From Streptomyces pinistramenti (GTDB taxonomy: Bacteria > Actinomycetota > Actinomycetes > Streptomycetales > Streptomycetaceae), in the NCBI RefSeq assembly GCF_020564935.1, contig NZ_JAJCXB010000005.1, positions 1 to 64,000 of the forward strand: a DNA stretch of 64,000 nucleotides, given 5' to 3'. The stretch's first letter is position 1; each line of letters starts with the position of its first letter. Position numbers and translations under genes: made by a program. Under the pieces are notes generated by a model. That model was not told where the DNA came from, did not search any database, and saw only the letters and a list, made by a program, of their open reading frames with translations. This document shows, one piece after another, positions 11,689 to 22,854 of this stretch.

Positions 11689-12294
11689 GTGGCAATCACC
11701 GGCGACGGTACGGCGGCGGAAGGGGCGTTGCCGCTCCATTCGAATGTGGCGGTGAACCGCACCCCGGTACAGACCGCGGCGGTGCCGGGGGGCCGCGAGG
11801 CGGAGACCATCGGCTACCGCGGTCCGACCGCGTGCGCCGCAGCCGGCATCACCTACCGGCAGCTCGACTACTGGGCGCGTACGGGCCTGGTCGAGCCCAG
11901 GGTCCGCCCCGCCTACGGCTCGGGTACCCAGCGGCTCTACAGCTTCTGCGACGTCGTCGTCCTGAAGATCGTGAAGCGGCTGCTCGACACCGGTGTCTCG
12001 TTGCAGAACATCCGCACCGCTGTGCAGCACCTGCGCTCGCGCGGGCTGGCCGATCTGACGCGGATGACGCTGATGAGCGATGGCGCGACCGTCTACGAGT
12101 GCACCTCACCCGATCAGGTCGTCGACCTGCTCCAGGGCGGGCAGGGCGTGTTCGGTATCGCCATCGGTGTGGTGTGGCGGGACGTGGAGAGCACGCTGTC
12201 GCAGCTGCACGGTGAGCGGGTGGACACCGGCGAGACCTTGATCGGGCAGAACCCGCACGACGAGCTGGCCCGGCGGCGTAACCGCGCCGGCTGA
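11689..12294 (+). CDS. MerR-family transcriptional regulator
   Basis: This is a 201-aa regulator. The MerR winged helix runs about residues 45-115, with ACAAAGITYRQLDYWARTGL followed by SGTQRLYSFCDVVVLKIVKR. The rest (about 116-190) is a small effector-like domain (DGATVYECTSPDQVVDLL). Ligand and targets are unknown; no cysteine cluster for metal binding is seen. GTG 11689 has ggaggg close upstream; an ATG at 11650 would add 13 residues. The FtsR-like gene, nuclease and this second MerR form a conserved actinobacterial neighbourhood, which suggests a growth-linked role (inference). Confidence 0.8.
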   Translation: MAITGDGTAAEGALPLHSNVAVNRTPVQTAAVPGGREAETIGYRGPTACAAAGITYRQLDYWARTGLVEPRVRPAYGSGTQRLYSFCDVVVLKIVKRLLDTGVSLQNIRTAVQHLRSRGLADLTRMTLMSDGATVYECTSPDQVVDLLQGGQGVFGIAIGVVWRDVESTLSQLHGERVDTGETLIGQNPHDELARRRNRAG

Positions 12295-12360
12295 CCCGGC
12301 AGACGGTCCCGCGGCCCGGTGCGGGGCCGATTGTCAGTGGTATGCGGCAGCATCGGTCTT

Positions 12361-13881
12361 GTGAGACCAGCGCCGACGATTCTGCATCTCGACATGGATG
12401 CGTTCTTCGCGGCCGCCGAGCAGGCGGCCAAGCCGAGCCTGCGCGGGAAGCCCGTGGTCGTCGGCGGGATCGGGCCGCGCGGAGTCGTTTCCACGGCGTC
12501 GTACGAAGCGCGTGTTTTCGGGGTGCGGTCCGCGATGCCGACCGCCCAGGCGCGTCGGCTGTGCCCCAACGCGGCTTACTTGAGTCCGCGCTTCACGGTC
12601 TACCGCCATGTGAGTGACCTGGTGATGGAGCTGCTGCACGAGCTGTCGCCGTTGGTCGAGCCGCTGAGCCTGGACGAGGCGTTCGTCGATCTGGAGGCCG
12701 GTGGTGTCGCTGCCGAGACGGCGGCCGTCCGGGCTGTGGGGGAGCAGCTGCGGCGGGACATCAGGGCCGTCACGGGGCTGACCGGTTCGGTGGGGCTGGC
12801 GGGCGCCAAGATGCTGGCCAAGATCGCGTCGGAGGCGGCCAAACCGGACGGCCTGGTGGTGATCGAGCCGGGCACCGAGCGGGAGCTGCTGGGGCCGATG
12901 CCGGTGCGCACGCTGCCCGGGGTCGGTCCGGCGACTGCCGAGGCGCTGCGCCGGGCCGGGATCGCGACGGTGGCCGAGACCGCCGAGGCGGGTGAGGCCG
13001 AGCTGGTGCGGCTCCTGGGCCGGGCGCACGGGGCCGGGCTGTACGCGATGGCGCTGGGCCGGGACGACCGTCCGGTGGTGGCCGAGCGCGATGCGAAGTC
13101 GGTGTCGGTCGAGGACACCTTCGATGTCGACCTGACCGACCGGACGCGGGTGCGGGCGGAGCTGCTGCGGCTGGCCGACCGTTGCGTGCAGCGGCTGCGG
13201 GCGGCCGGCCGGTCCGGGCGCACGGTGGTGATCAAGGTGCGGAACTACGACTTCTCGACGCTGACCCGCTCGGAGACGCTGCGCGGGCCGACGGACGATC
13301 CGTCGGTGGTGCGCGAGGCCGCCACCCGGCTGCTGGAGACCGTCGATACCACGGGCGGGGTGCGGCTGCTCGGGGTGGGGGTGAGCGGCCTGGCCGACTT
13401 CACGCAGGAGGACCTGTTCGCCCAGGCCGCGACGGAGCGGGAAGCCGCGGAAGCGGCTCTGGCAGCTCAGGCCGCGCCTGCGGTGGAGACGGCGGGGCCG
13501 GGCGAGGCCGAGCCGGCCGAGGAGGCGCAGCCGCGCGTCTGGCACCCCGGGATCGACGTGGTCCACGAGGAGTTCGGCGCGGGGTGGGTGCAGGGCAGCG
13601 GCGTGGGGCGGGTGACCGTACGGTTCGAGCAGCCCTGGTCGGCGCCAGGGAGGGTGCGGACCTTCGCCATCGACGATCCGGCGCTGCGGCCGGGGGAGCC
13701 CCTGCCGTTGGTGGGCGGGGATCCGGCCGCGCAGCTGCCGGGCGCTGCGGTGGGGCCCGTGGGGCACCCGGAGGCGGATGGTGGGCCGGCGTCTCAGTCG
13801 TCCGTTCCGGCCACCCGTCCGAAGTTCTTGTCGGCGGGGGCGCTTGGGGAGTCGGGAGGGGAGGAGATATCCAGCCGGTAG
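12361..13881 (+). CDS. dinB: DNA polymerase IV (Y family) with extra C-terminal domain
   Basis: This is a 506-aa translesion DNA polymerase. The catalytic palm motifs DMDAFFAAAEQ (residues 11-21) and SLDEAFVDLE (about 104-113) carry the metal-binding acids. The helix-hairpin-helix segment LPGVGPATAEALRRAG and the little-finger region (VRNYDFSTLTRSETL) follow. Family members usually end near residue 350-400. Here an Ala/Glu-rich linker (about 360-395) leads to an extra domain of about 60 residues (VVHEEFGAGWVQGSGVG, then VTVRF) that resembles the tudor-like C-terminal module of UvrD/PcrA helicases. The GTG start was chosen because HLDMDAFF should lie close to the N-terminus; an upstream GTG/ATG extension is unlikely. 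Confidence 0.9.
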   Translation: MRPAPTILHLDMDAFFAAAEQAAKPSLRGKPVVVGGIGPRGVVSTASYEARVFGVRSAMPTAQARRLCPNAAYLSPRFTVYRHVSDLVMELLHELSPLVEPLSLDEAFVDLEAGGVAAETAAVRAVGEQLRRDIRAVTGLTGSVGLAGAKMLAKIASEAAKPDGLVVIEPGTERELLGPMPVRTLPGVGPATAEALRRAGIATVAETAEAGEAELVRLLGRAHGAGLYAMALGRDDRPVVAERDAKSVSVEDTFDVDLTDRTRVRAELLRLADRCVQRLRAAGRSGRTVVIKVRNYDFSTLTRSETLRGPTDDPSVVREAATRLLETVDTTGGVRLLGVGVSGLADFTQEDLFAQAATEREAAEAALAAQAAPAVETAGPGEAEPAEEAQPRVWHPGIDVVHEEFGAGWVQGSGVGRVTVRFEQPWSAPGRVRTFAIDDPALRPGEPLPLVGGDPAAQLPGAAVGPVGHPEADGGPASQSSVPATRPKFLSAGALGESGGEEISSR

Positions 13882-14174
13882 TGGTGGTAGAGCTGGAGTT
13901 CCTGTTCAGGGGAGAGGTGCCGGCCGACTCCGAAGTCCGGGGCGTCCTTGATCAGCTTGCGGTCGTACGGGATGTGCAGCCCGTCGTCGACCACCTTGCT
14001 GGGTTCCAGGGGGACGAAGGCGTCGCGGCTGAAGAGACCCGTGCGTACCGCGGCCCACTCCGGCTCTCCGGTCGCATCGTCGAGATACACCTCGTCCACG
14101 GTGCCGATTTTGGTTCCATGGCGGTCGAATGCCTTGCGGCCGATCAGACTCCGGGGATCGATATCGGTTTGCAC
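13794..14174 (-). CDS. PRC-barrel domain protein
   Basis: This is a 126-aa cytoplasmic protein with one PRC-barrel domain (about residues 5-75: SLIGRKAFDRHGTKIGTVDEVYLDD, then WAAVRTGLF and FVPLEPSKVVDDGLHIPYDR). PRC barrels mediate protein or RNA contacts, as in RimM and photosynthetic reaction centres. The specific role of these stand-alone Streptomyces proteins is unknown. GTG 14174 has a ggagggg ribosome site; 17 extra upstream codons lack one. The 3-prime end overlaps the dinB end tail-to-tail by about 88 bp, an unusually long convergent overlap that may reflect an extended dinB C-terminus. Confidence 0.8.
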   Translation of the reverse strand: MQTDIDPRSLIGRKAFDRHGTKIGTVDEVYLDDATGEPEWAAVRTGLFSRDAFVPLEPSKVVDDGLHIPYDRKLIKDAPDFGVGRHLSPEQELQLYHHYRLDISSPPDSPSAPADKNFGRVAGTDD

Positions 14175-14295
14175 GGCCCCTCCAACTGGTCGCAACTGCC
14201 TTGTGGCAACTACCAAACGGCACATTTCATGCCTCGGCCACTCGAAGGATCTCTCAGGTGGCGCGCTGGTAGGCTGGCAAATGGCCGCAGACCCC

Positions 14296-14511
14296 GTGCG
14301 GGAGAGTCCTTTGCCGTTCGCGGCGGGGGCGCCGAAGGAGCAAATCCTCCCCGGAATCTCTCAGGCACACGTACCGCATGGGTGAGGTCACTCTGGAAAG
14401 CAGGGCGGGCCACGGGCGATGCAGCGCGGAACCCCTCCTCACCGACGGTGAAAGCCGGGCCGCGGGTGCGGACCGGTGAAGCTCTCAGGTTGAGATGACA
14501 GAGGGGGAGGC
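14296..14511 (+). promoter_or_regulatory. Tandem glycine riboswitch
   Basis: Two adjacent glycine-aptamer-like units precede gcvP. Unit 1 (about 14296-14400) has cgtgcgggagagtcc, gccgaaggagcaa, atctctcaggcac and ends actctggaaagc. Unit 2 (about 14405-14511) has gcgcggaacccctcctcaccgacggtgaaagc, gaagctctcaggt and tgacagaggggg. These are the hallmarks of the cooperative two-aptamer class that turns on glycine cleavage genes when glycine is high. A possible -10 (taggct) lies at 14270. The gene start is about 60 nt further on. Confidence 0.92.
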
Positions 14512-14571
14512 CGTCCGGGCACCAGTGCCGTGGTGCCCCTCGTAGGTCGTGAGACCAGGAGGCCCCCGCAG

Positions 14572-17457
<2,886 letters not shown>

Positions 17458-17476
17458 CGTTCCGGCGCAGCAAGAA

Positions 17477-17503
17477 GGGCCCTCGGCATTCTGCCGGGGG
17501 CCC
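17477..17503 (+). terminator. gcvP terminator
   Basis: A 12-bp stem (gggccctcggca / tgccgggggccc, one G-T pair) with a 3-nt loop lies about 20 nt after the gcvP stop. It stands between gcvP and the convergent DUF5999 gene and could serve both. Confidence 0.75.
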
Positions 17504-17527
17504 CGTGGTTTCCGCGGGTGCTGCGGG

Positions 17528-17734
17528 TCAGACCGTGGTGGCGAGCCGTGATCCGCCGATCGGCCGGTGCGGCGCGATGACCTGTCCGTCCGGCAGAAGC
17601 TCACCGGTGTCCTCGAAGAGGAGGACGCCGTTGCACAGCAGGCTCCACCCCTGTTCCGGGTGGTGGGCCACCGGATGCGCGGCTTCCCGGTCGGTGGATT
17701 CGGCTGACGGGCAGGGCGGCTGGTGCTGACACAT
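17528..17734 (-). CDS. DUF5999 family protein
   Basis: This is a 68-aa protein with MCQHQPPCPS at the N-terminus and the segments HPEQGWSLLCNGVLLFEDTG and LLPDGQVIAPHRPIG. This matches a small family found across Streptomyces with no known function. Three cysteines (Cys2, Cys8 and one near 36) and two histidines might bind metal (inference). The ATG at 17734 was chosen because the family begins MCQHQ; a 20-codon upstream extension looks non-coding. Confidence 0.8.
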   Translation of the reverse strand: MCQHQPPCPSAESTDREAAHPVAHHPEQGWSLLCNGVLLFEDTGELLPDGQVIAPHRPIGGSRLATTV

Positions 17735-17977
17735 GGATGTTGTCTTTCGCTGCGGTGTGGTGAACGTCGTTGTGCGGCGCGATGAAATGGTCATGGCCGC
17801 TTCCCCCGTTTCCTTCGGTCGGACCCAGTGTTGCCCTGCGGACGGGATTCCGCAGGGATTTCGCCGCAGTGATGCGCACTCGATAGGGACGTGTCACCCG
17901 TGCGGGCGGTTGCTCCCAAATGCGCCCCCTCCGACGGGTGTTGGTAGTGATAGCGGCGGTCCGCCCCGCGCGGGTGG

Positions 17978-18027
17978 CACAGCCGAGCGCCCCGCGGCCG
18001 GCAGGGCTCGCGGGGCGCTCGGCTGTG
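17978..18027 (-). terminator. Strong hairpin terminator
   Basis: A perfect 19-bp inverted repeat (left arm 17978-17996, right arm 18009-18027) with a 12-nt loop lies 50 nt beyond the stop of the minus-strand gene at 18079. It is the main feature of the gene-free stretch 17735-18078. That stretch also holds the DUF5999 promoter region; no coding signal is seen there. Confidence 0.75.
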
Positions 18028-18078
18028 CGACGGCGTGCGCCGTGTTCGGTTCGGGGCGCGCGGTGCCGGCGCGCCGGG

Positions 18079-18696
18079 TCAGGCGGTCGAGCCGAGGGCC
18101 GGGGAGTCGAGTGTCGTCGAGCCGAGGAGGGGAGTGGGGGTGAGGCGGTGGGTGAGTCGCGGCAGCAAGTCGGCGACCCGCTGCGGGAGATGGGCGGCGA
18201 TGCCGGGCGGCGCGGGCGCGAGCGGCACCAACAGGTCGCCCGCGGCGGGCAGTCCGGTGGTGCCGTCGGATGCGATGTCGTGGTGCAGCCACAGCGTGAC
18301 CATGTACAGCTCGGGCACGGAGAGCAGGCGCGGTTGGTATGCGGCGGTGAGTGACTCGGCCTGGAGCAGGGCCTGTTCGGTCGCGGTGACGTAGGGGCCG
18401 CCGCAGAAGTGCGAGAACGTCCAGCCGTCCGCCGTGAGCCGGGCCTCGGCGGCCCCGACCGGGCGCTCGCCGCCGCGTACCAGGAACCGCCAGCCGGCCA
18501 GCCGGGTGTGCGGCGGGCCGCCGGCCTGGCCGATGCCGCTCAGGACGTGGACGGGGAGCGGCTGGTCGGCGCTCAGCGGGCCCTGGTGGGAGCGCAGTGC
18601 GGCGGTGCGGGCCTCTCGGACGGCGGTGGGCGAGCCGAGGGCGGCGAGAACGCTGCGCAGGGCGGGCGGGGGTGCGGCAGGGATATGCAGCGGCAT
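18079..18696 (-). CDS. Conserved hypothetical protein
   Basis: This is a 205-aa protein of a type I associate with Streptomyces, but I recognise no named domain. Features are FRVL-like hydrophobic strands (LAGWRFLVRGGERPVGAAEA), a possible ligand-binding segment GWTFSHFCGGPYVTATEQAL near residue 100, and ELYMVTLWLHHDIASDG near 145. No signal peptide or transmembrane helix is obvious. The ATG at 18696 (MPLHIPAAPPP) is preceded by a gaggcgacc-type site; a 14-codon extension exists upstream. It is monocistronic, followed by a strong terminator. Confidence 0.6.
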   Translation of the reverse strand: MPLHIPAAPPPALRSVLAALGSPTAVREARTAALRSHQGPLSADQPLPVHVLSGIGQAGGPPHTRLAGWRFLVRGGERPVGAAEARLTADGWTFSHFCGGPYVTATEQALLQAESLTAAYQPRLLSVPELYMVTLWLHHDIASDGTTGLPAAGDLLVPLAPAPPGIAAHLPQRVADLLPRLTHRLTPTPLLGSTTLDSPALGSTA

Positions 18697-19233
18697 GGTG
18701 GGTCGCCTCTCACTTGGGAGACACGGTGGTGCAGGCAAACGCGGACGGCACTGTCAGCGTGCGGGGTCAGAGCCTGGCCGGACGCTGTGCTCAGCGCAGA
18801 TGCGGGCAACGCGACACTGGGCACCAAGTCTCTGCCTCGTCAGCGAAGTTTATACGACACTTGTTCAATCGGTGTTTCCGCTAGCTGTTTCGTGAATTTA
18901 CGGCAAGGCGAAAACAGGACCCGCGGGAGAGGTGTTTTCCACCTCTTTGCGCGGGGGCCGTTCACGGCACCTCGTCATTCCTCTCGTGCACGGTAGGCCG
19001 GATCTTGTCGGCGTTTCTCACCGGAGAAATGCCGACAGTGATTGCCGCAGTGATGTGCCATTGGAATGTGCCAGTGTGCTCTGTCGCTTCAGCCTATCGG
19101 TAACCGGAAGCCGTTGAGGCGTTATTGATCAGATTGCGGGGCATCATCGACCGTGACGCGTGCCCCGGCGGTGCCGGGGACGGCCCCGAGCGGCCCGTTG
19201 CCGCGGGCCGTTCACTTGAGGAAGGACCCTTCG
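18697..19233. other. Intergenic region, relatively AT-rich
   Basis: This gene-free stretch of about 540 bases divides divergent genes. Its centre (18840-19110) is clearly richer in A and T than the surroundings (for example tttatacgacacttgttcaa near 18850). It probably carries both divergent promoters and a long leader for the GCS2 gene. I see no coding frame with plausible codon use and no clear consensus promoter. Confidence 0.5.
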
Positions 19234-20778
19234 ATGGGGGAGAAGGTCGCCGCGGACGACATCGGCCTGGCGGACCGGGAGCGTTATCGAAGAAAGCTTC
19301 ACGAGTGCCTTGAGGCGTTGTCGAGGCTCTTGGGTGAGAAACGGTTCGATCGCCCGAAAAATCTCGTCGGGCTGGAGATCGAGCTGAATCTTGCCGACGC
19401 CGACGGGCTGCCCAGGATGATGAACTCGCAGGTGCTGGAACGTATCGCGAGCCGGGATTTCCAGACCGAACTCGCCCGGTGCAACCTCGAAGTGAACATC
19501 GCGCCGCACCGTTTGCACGGACAGGTACTCGACCACCTTGCCGAGGAACTCCGTACCGGCCTCGCCTACGCGGACCGAAAAGCCGGCGAAGTGGCGTCCC
19601 ACATCGTGATGATCGGCATTCTGCCGACGCTGCACTCGGCGGATCTCACGGTTGCCAGCCTCTCCGAGATCGACCGCTACGTCCTGCTCAACGACCAGAT
19701 GCGCGCGGCCCGTGGCGAGGACTTCGCGCTCGATATCCAGGGCGTCGAGCGGCTGGTGGCCCGGTCGCCGTCGATCGCGCCCGAGGCGGCCTGCACCTCC
19801 GTCCAACTGCATCTCCAGGTGACGCCGGGCCGCTTCGCCGCCGTCTGGAACGCGGCGCAGGCCATCGCCGCGGTACAGGTGGCCATCGGTGCCAACTCGC
19901 CGTTCTTCTTCGGCCGTGAGCTGTGGCAGGAGTCGCGGCCGCCGGTCTTCCAGCAGGCCACCGACACCCGGCCGCCCGAACTCCAGGCCCAAGGAGTGCG
20001 CCCGCGCACCTGGTTCGGCGAGCGCTGGGTCGACTCCGCGTACGAGCTGTTCGAGGAGAACGTCCGCTACTTCCCGCCGTTGCTGCCGATCTGCGGGACG
20101 CAGGAGCCGCTGGCCGTCCTGGAGCACGGCGGGATTCCCGACCTGGCGGAACTGGTGCTGCACAACGGCACCGTCTACCGCTGGAACCGGCCGGTCTACG
20201 CGGTCGCCGACGGCGTGCCGCACCTCCGGGTCGAGAACCGCGTGCTGCCCGCCGGGCCGACCGTCGCCGACGTCATCGCCAACACCGCGCTGTACTACGG
20301 CTTGGTGCGCGCGCTGGCCGATGAGCCCCGTCCGGTGTGGACGCGGCTGCCGTTCGCCGCGGCGGCCGAGAACTTCGACGCCGCCTGCCGGTACGGGATC
20401 GACGCACGCCTGCGCTGGCCCCGGCCGGGGCGGGGCGGCATCGCGGAGATCCCGGTGGTGCGGCTGGTGCGCCAGGAACTGCTGCCGCTGGCCGCCGCGG
20501 GGCTGGACGCGTGGGGGGTCGAACCGGCCGACCGTGACCGGTATTTGGGGATCATCGAGCAGCGTTGCGCACGCCGGATCAACGGTGCCTCCTGGCAGGT
20601 TGCCGCGTACCGCCACGCCGTGCACCAGGGGCTGGAGCGGGACGCGGCGCTGGCCGCGATGACCCGCCGCTACGGCGAGCTGATGCAGGCCGGCGATCCG
20701 GTACACACCTGGCCGGTCGCCTGGCCCGTCGCGGAGGGCACCGTTCCGGGGGCGCGCCGCCCGGCCGGGCCCCGCTGA
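19234..20778 (+). CDS. Glutamate-cysteine ligase family 2 (GCS2) protein
   Basis: This is a 514-aa cytoplasmic protein of the carboxylate-amine ligase fold. N-terminal segments LVGLEIELNLADADGLP (about residues 46-62) and ELARCNLEVNI (near 85) match the ATP- and glutamate-binding strands of the GCS2 superfamily, and LQLHLQV-type and IGANSPFFFGR motifs follow. Family members join glutamate to cysteine or other amines by way of an acyl phosphate. Streptomyces make mycothiol rather than glutathione, so the substrate is uncertain; an ergothioneine EgtA role is possible but usually comes with egtBCD, which are absent here. ATG 19234 has gaggaagga upstream. Confidence 0.75.
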   Translation: MGEKVAADDIGLADRERYRRKLHECLEALSRLLGEKRFDRPKNLVGLEIELNLADADGLPRMMNSQVLERIASRDFQTELARCNLEVNIAPHRLHGQVLDHLAEELRTGLAYADRKAGEVASHIVMIGILPTLHSADLTVASLSEIDRYVLLNDQMRAARGEDFALDIQGVERLVARSPSIAPEAACTSVQLHLQVTPGRFAAVWNAAQAIAAVQVAIGANSPFFFGRELWQESRPPVFQQATDTRPPELQAQGVRPRTWFGERWVDSAYELFEENVRYFPPLLPICGTQEPLAVLEHGGIPDLAELVLHNGTVYRWNRPVYAVADGVPHLRVENRVLPAGPTVADVIANTALYYGLVRALADEPRPVWTRLPFAAAAENFDAACRYGIDARLRWPRPGRGGIAEIPVVRLVRQELLPLAAAGLDAWGVEPADRDRYLGIIEQRCARRINGASWQVAAYRHAVHQGLERDAALAAMTRRYGELMQAGDPVHTWPVAWPVAEGTVPGARRPAGPR

Positions 20779-20890
20779 CCGCGGCCCGCTCGGGGCGCCC
20801 CCTGCCCGGCAGGTGGGGCGGCGTCCCGGGCGGGCGTTGCCGGGAGCGGGAGTTCTTCCGGGCGCCGGGCTTCGGGCGCCCGGGGGCGCG

Positions 20891-22672
20891 CTACTCCGGT
20901 CCCGTGCTGCCCGCCGTGATGATGGCCTTGAGGATCACCTCGTGGATCTGCGAAGGGTCGCTGACCCGGTGTGCCGAGCCGCCGGTCGGCGCCACGATGC
21001 GGTCCAGGGCCGACTTGTCGGCTTCCGGGCCGATCGCGATGGCGATCAGCGGCACCGGCCGCTGCGGGTCCGAGAGCTTCTTCAGCCTGGTGACCAGCGC
21101 GTCGAGGCCGATGCTGCTGGAATCGTCGTTGGCGCCGTCGGTGACGACGACCAGGGCGTTGAACTTGCCCTCCGCATAGGTGTCGCGGGCCTTCTGGTAG
21201 GCGGCGAGCGTGGTGTCGTACAGGCCGGTGGCGCCGTTGGGCACGGGGGCCAGCGAGCGGAAGGCGGCGGCCAGTTCGTCGCGGTGGGTGCCGCCGCTCG
21301 TGCCGCGGTCGCCGAGCCGGGTGGTGGGGGAGAGCTCCAGGTAGTCCTTGTCGCCGTCGAGGAGGGTGGCGAACTTCCACAGCCCGATCTCGTCCTCGGG
21401 TGTGAACGTCGCCAGCGCCTGGAGCAGCGAATCCTTCGCCAGCTCCATCCGGGACCGGCCGCCCCTGCCGGGCACTTGGCCGGCCATCGAGGCCGAGGCG
21501 TCCACGACCGTGGCGATCCGGGCACTCTGCACCGTGATCGTCCACATGCCCAGCAGCGCCTGGATCTCCTTGACCGACGGCGGATCGGCCTGTTCGGCGG
21601 TGAACGGCTGCGGCGCGTGCCCGCCCGCGGCCCGGATCACCTGCCCGGCGGCCTCGCCGTTGCCGGCCCGGAAGCCGTGCGCCTGCAGCACCCGCTGCCC
21701 GGCCGTGCCGTCCAGCAGGGTCATGAACCGGCCGGCGGCGCGTGACTGGTCGGCGGTCAGCTCTTCTTCGTCGACGAGGGTGTACGGGTAGTCGAGCCGG
21801 GCGGTGCTGTCCTCGGGGTAGAAGAGGTTCAGGTCCGGGCCGCCGTCCGCGCTCGTGTTGTGCGTGAACGCGGCCTGTTCGGAGAGCAGCAGGGCCTGAT
21901 TGCGGCGCGGATTGCCCAGTTCTGCTCCGGATCCGTCGCGCGGCAGGGTGGCCAGCGCCTGCCCGTCGCCGTCCGCGACCCGCTGGTAGAGCATCTTGGC
22001 GGTAGCGGCGGTCCTGGGGTCCGCGGCGCCGTCGCCGCCCTTCGTGTGCGCGGCGTCGATCCGTGCCAGCGCGAGCAGCCCGGTGGCGCTGCGGGCCGGA
22101 TCGGCGATCCCGAGACGCAGTGCGTCGCCGCTGGTGGCGGCCTCGGTCAGCCCCGACCAGGTGTACGTCTTCTTCGGCCAGCCCAGTTTCCTGGCGGCCG
22201 ACGGGACGGCGCCCAGCGCGACGGGTGAGGAGGCGATGGTTCCGCCGGCGGTCAGCGGAGTGCCGCCCTCGGCGCCGACCCGGTCCGACCAGATGCGGGA
22301 ATCGGGTATCCACACCTGGAATTCGGACCGGGCGGGGCGTTGCCCGAGCGAGTCGGCGACCTCCCCACCGGACCGCGCCGTGACGTTGACGTCCAGACAC
22401 TTCCCATCCGTACGCGTCTCGTTCTTCCGTGCCCGGTCGGCCACTTCGTCGAGTGCGGGGGCGATGTCGGGGGAGGCGACCACGTCGAGCCGTACCGTGT
22501 CGCCGCCGCACGGTGCGCCGAACGGCAGCAGGCCGCTGCGCAGCGCGACGACGGTGCCGGCGACGGTGAGGACGAGGGCCGTGGCGATGACGACGGTGCG
22601 GCGGCGGGTACCGGGGCGGCGGCCCCCTGTGCCGACCGGTGCAGAGTCGTCGGGCAAGCTGTGACGTCCCAT
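20891..22672 (-). CDS. Solute-binding and von Willebrand factor A domain protein
   Basis: This is a 593-aa membrane-anchored extracytoplasmic protein. A basic N-terminus and one transmembrane segment (about 27-47) come first. A periplasmic-binding-protein-like module follows (about 60-350: LDVVASPDIAPALDEVADRA, FQVWIPDSRIWSD). The C-terminal VWA domain (about 385-590) starts with the MIDAS motif DASASM (VVDASASMAG) and has the T and D segments TGLYDTTL and VVTDGAND. Such proteins may bind a ligand or partner through metal-dependent adhesion; the exact role is unknown. ATG 22672 is preceded by aggcggtacc-type sequence. No partner AAA ATPase gene is adjacent. Confidence 0.8.
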   Translation of the reverse strand: MGRHSLPDDSAPVGTGGRRPGTRRRTVVIATALVLTVAGTVVALRSGLLPFGAPCGGDTVRLDVVASPDIAPALDEVADRARKNETRTDGKCLDVNVTARSGGEVADSLGQRPARSEFQVWIPDSRIWSDRVGAEGGTPLTAGGTIASSPVALGAVPSAARKLGWPKKTYTWSGLTEAATSGDALRLGIADPARSATGLLALARIDAAHTKGGDGAADPRTAATAKMLYQRVADGDGQALATLPRDGSGAELGNPRRNQALLLSEQAAFTHNTSADGGPDLNLFYPEDSTARLDYPYTLVDEEELTADQSRAAGRFMTLLDGTAGQRVLQAHGFRAGNGEAAGQVIRAAGGHAPQPFTAEQADPPSVKEIQALLGMWTITVQSARIATVVDASASMAGQVPGRGGRSRMELAKDSLLQALATFTPEDEIGLWKFATLLDGDKDYLELSPTTRLGDRGTSGGTHRDELAAAFRSLAPVPNGATGLYDTTLAAYQKARDTYAEGKFNALVVVTDGANDDSSSIGLDALVTRLKKLSDPQRPVPLIAIAIGPEADKSALDRIVAPTGGSAHRVSDPSQIHEVILKAIITAGSTGPE

Positions 22673-22854
22673 GGCGGTACCGCCTCTCCTGGCACTCGGA
22701 GCTGGATCGGGATGTGCGGGGGAGGGGAACGCGCCACGTGGATGGCGCCCGCCCCGGCCTGTCGCGCGCGCTCTTCGTACCTGCTGCGGCGACCCTAGCG
22801 GGGCGTCGGTGGTCCAGTGGCGGTATTGCGGAAGTGGTGGAATTGGAGGAATTT

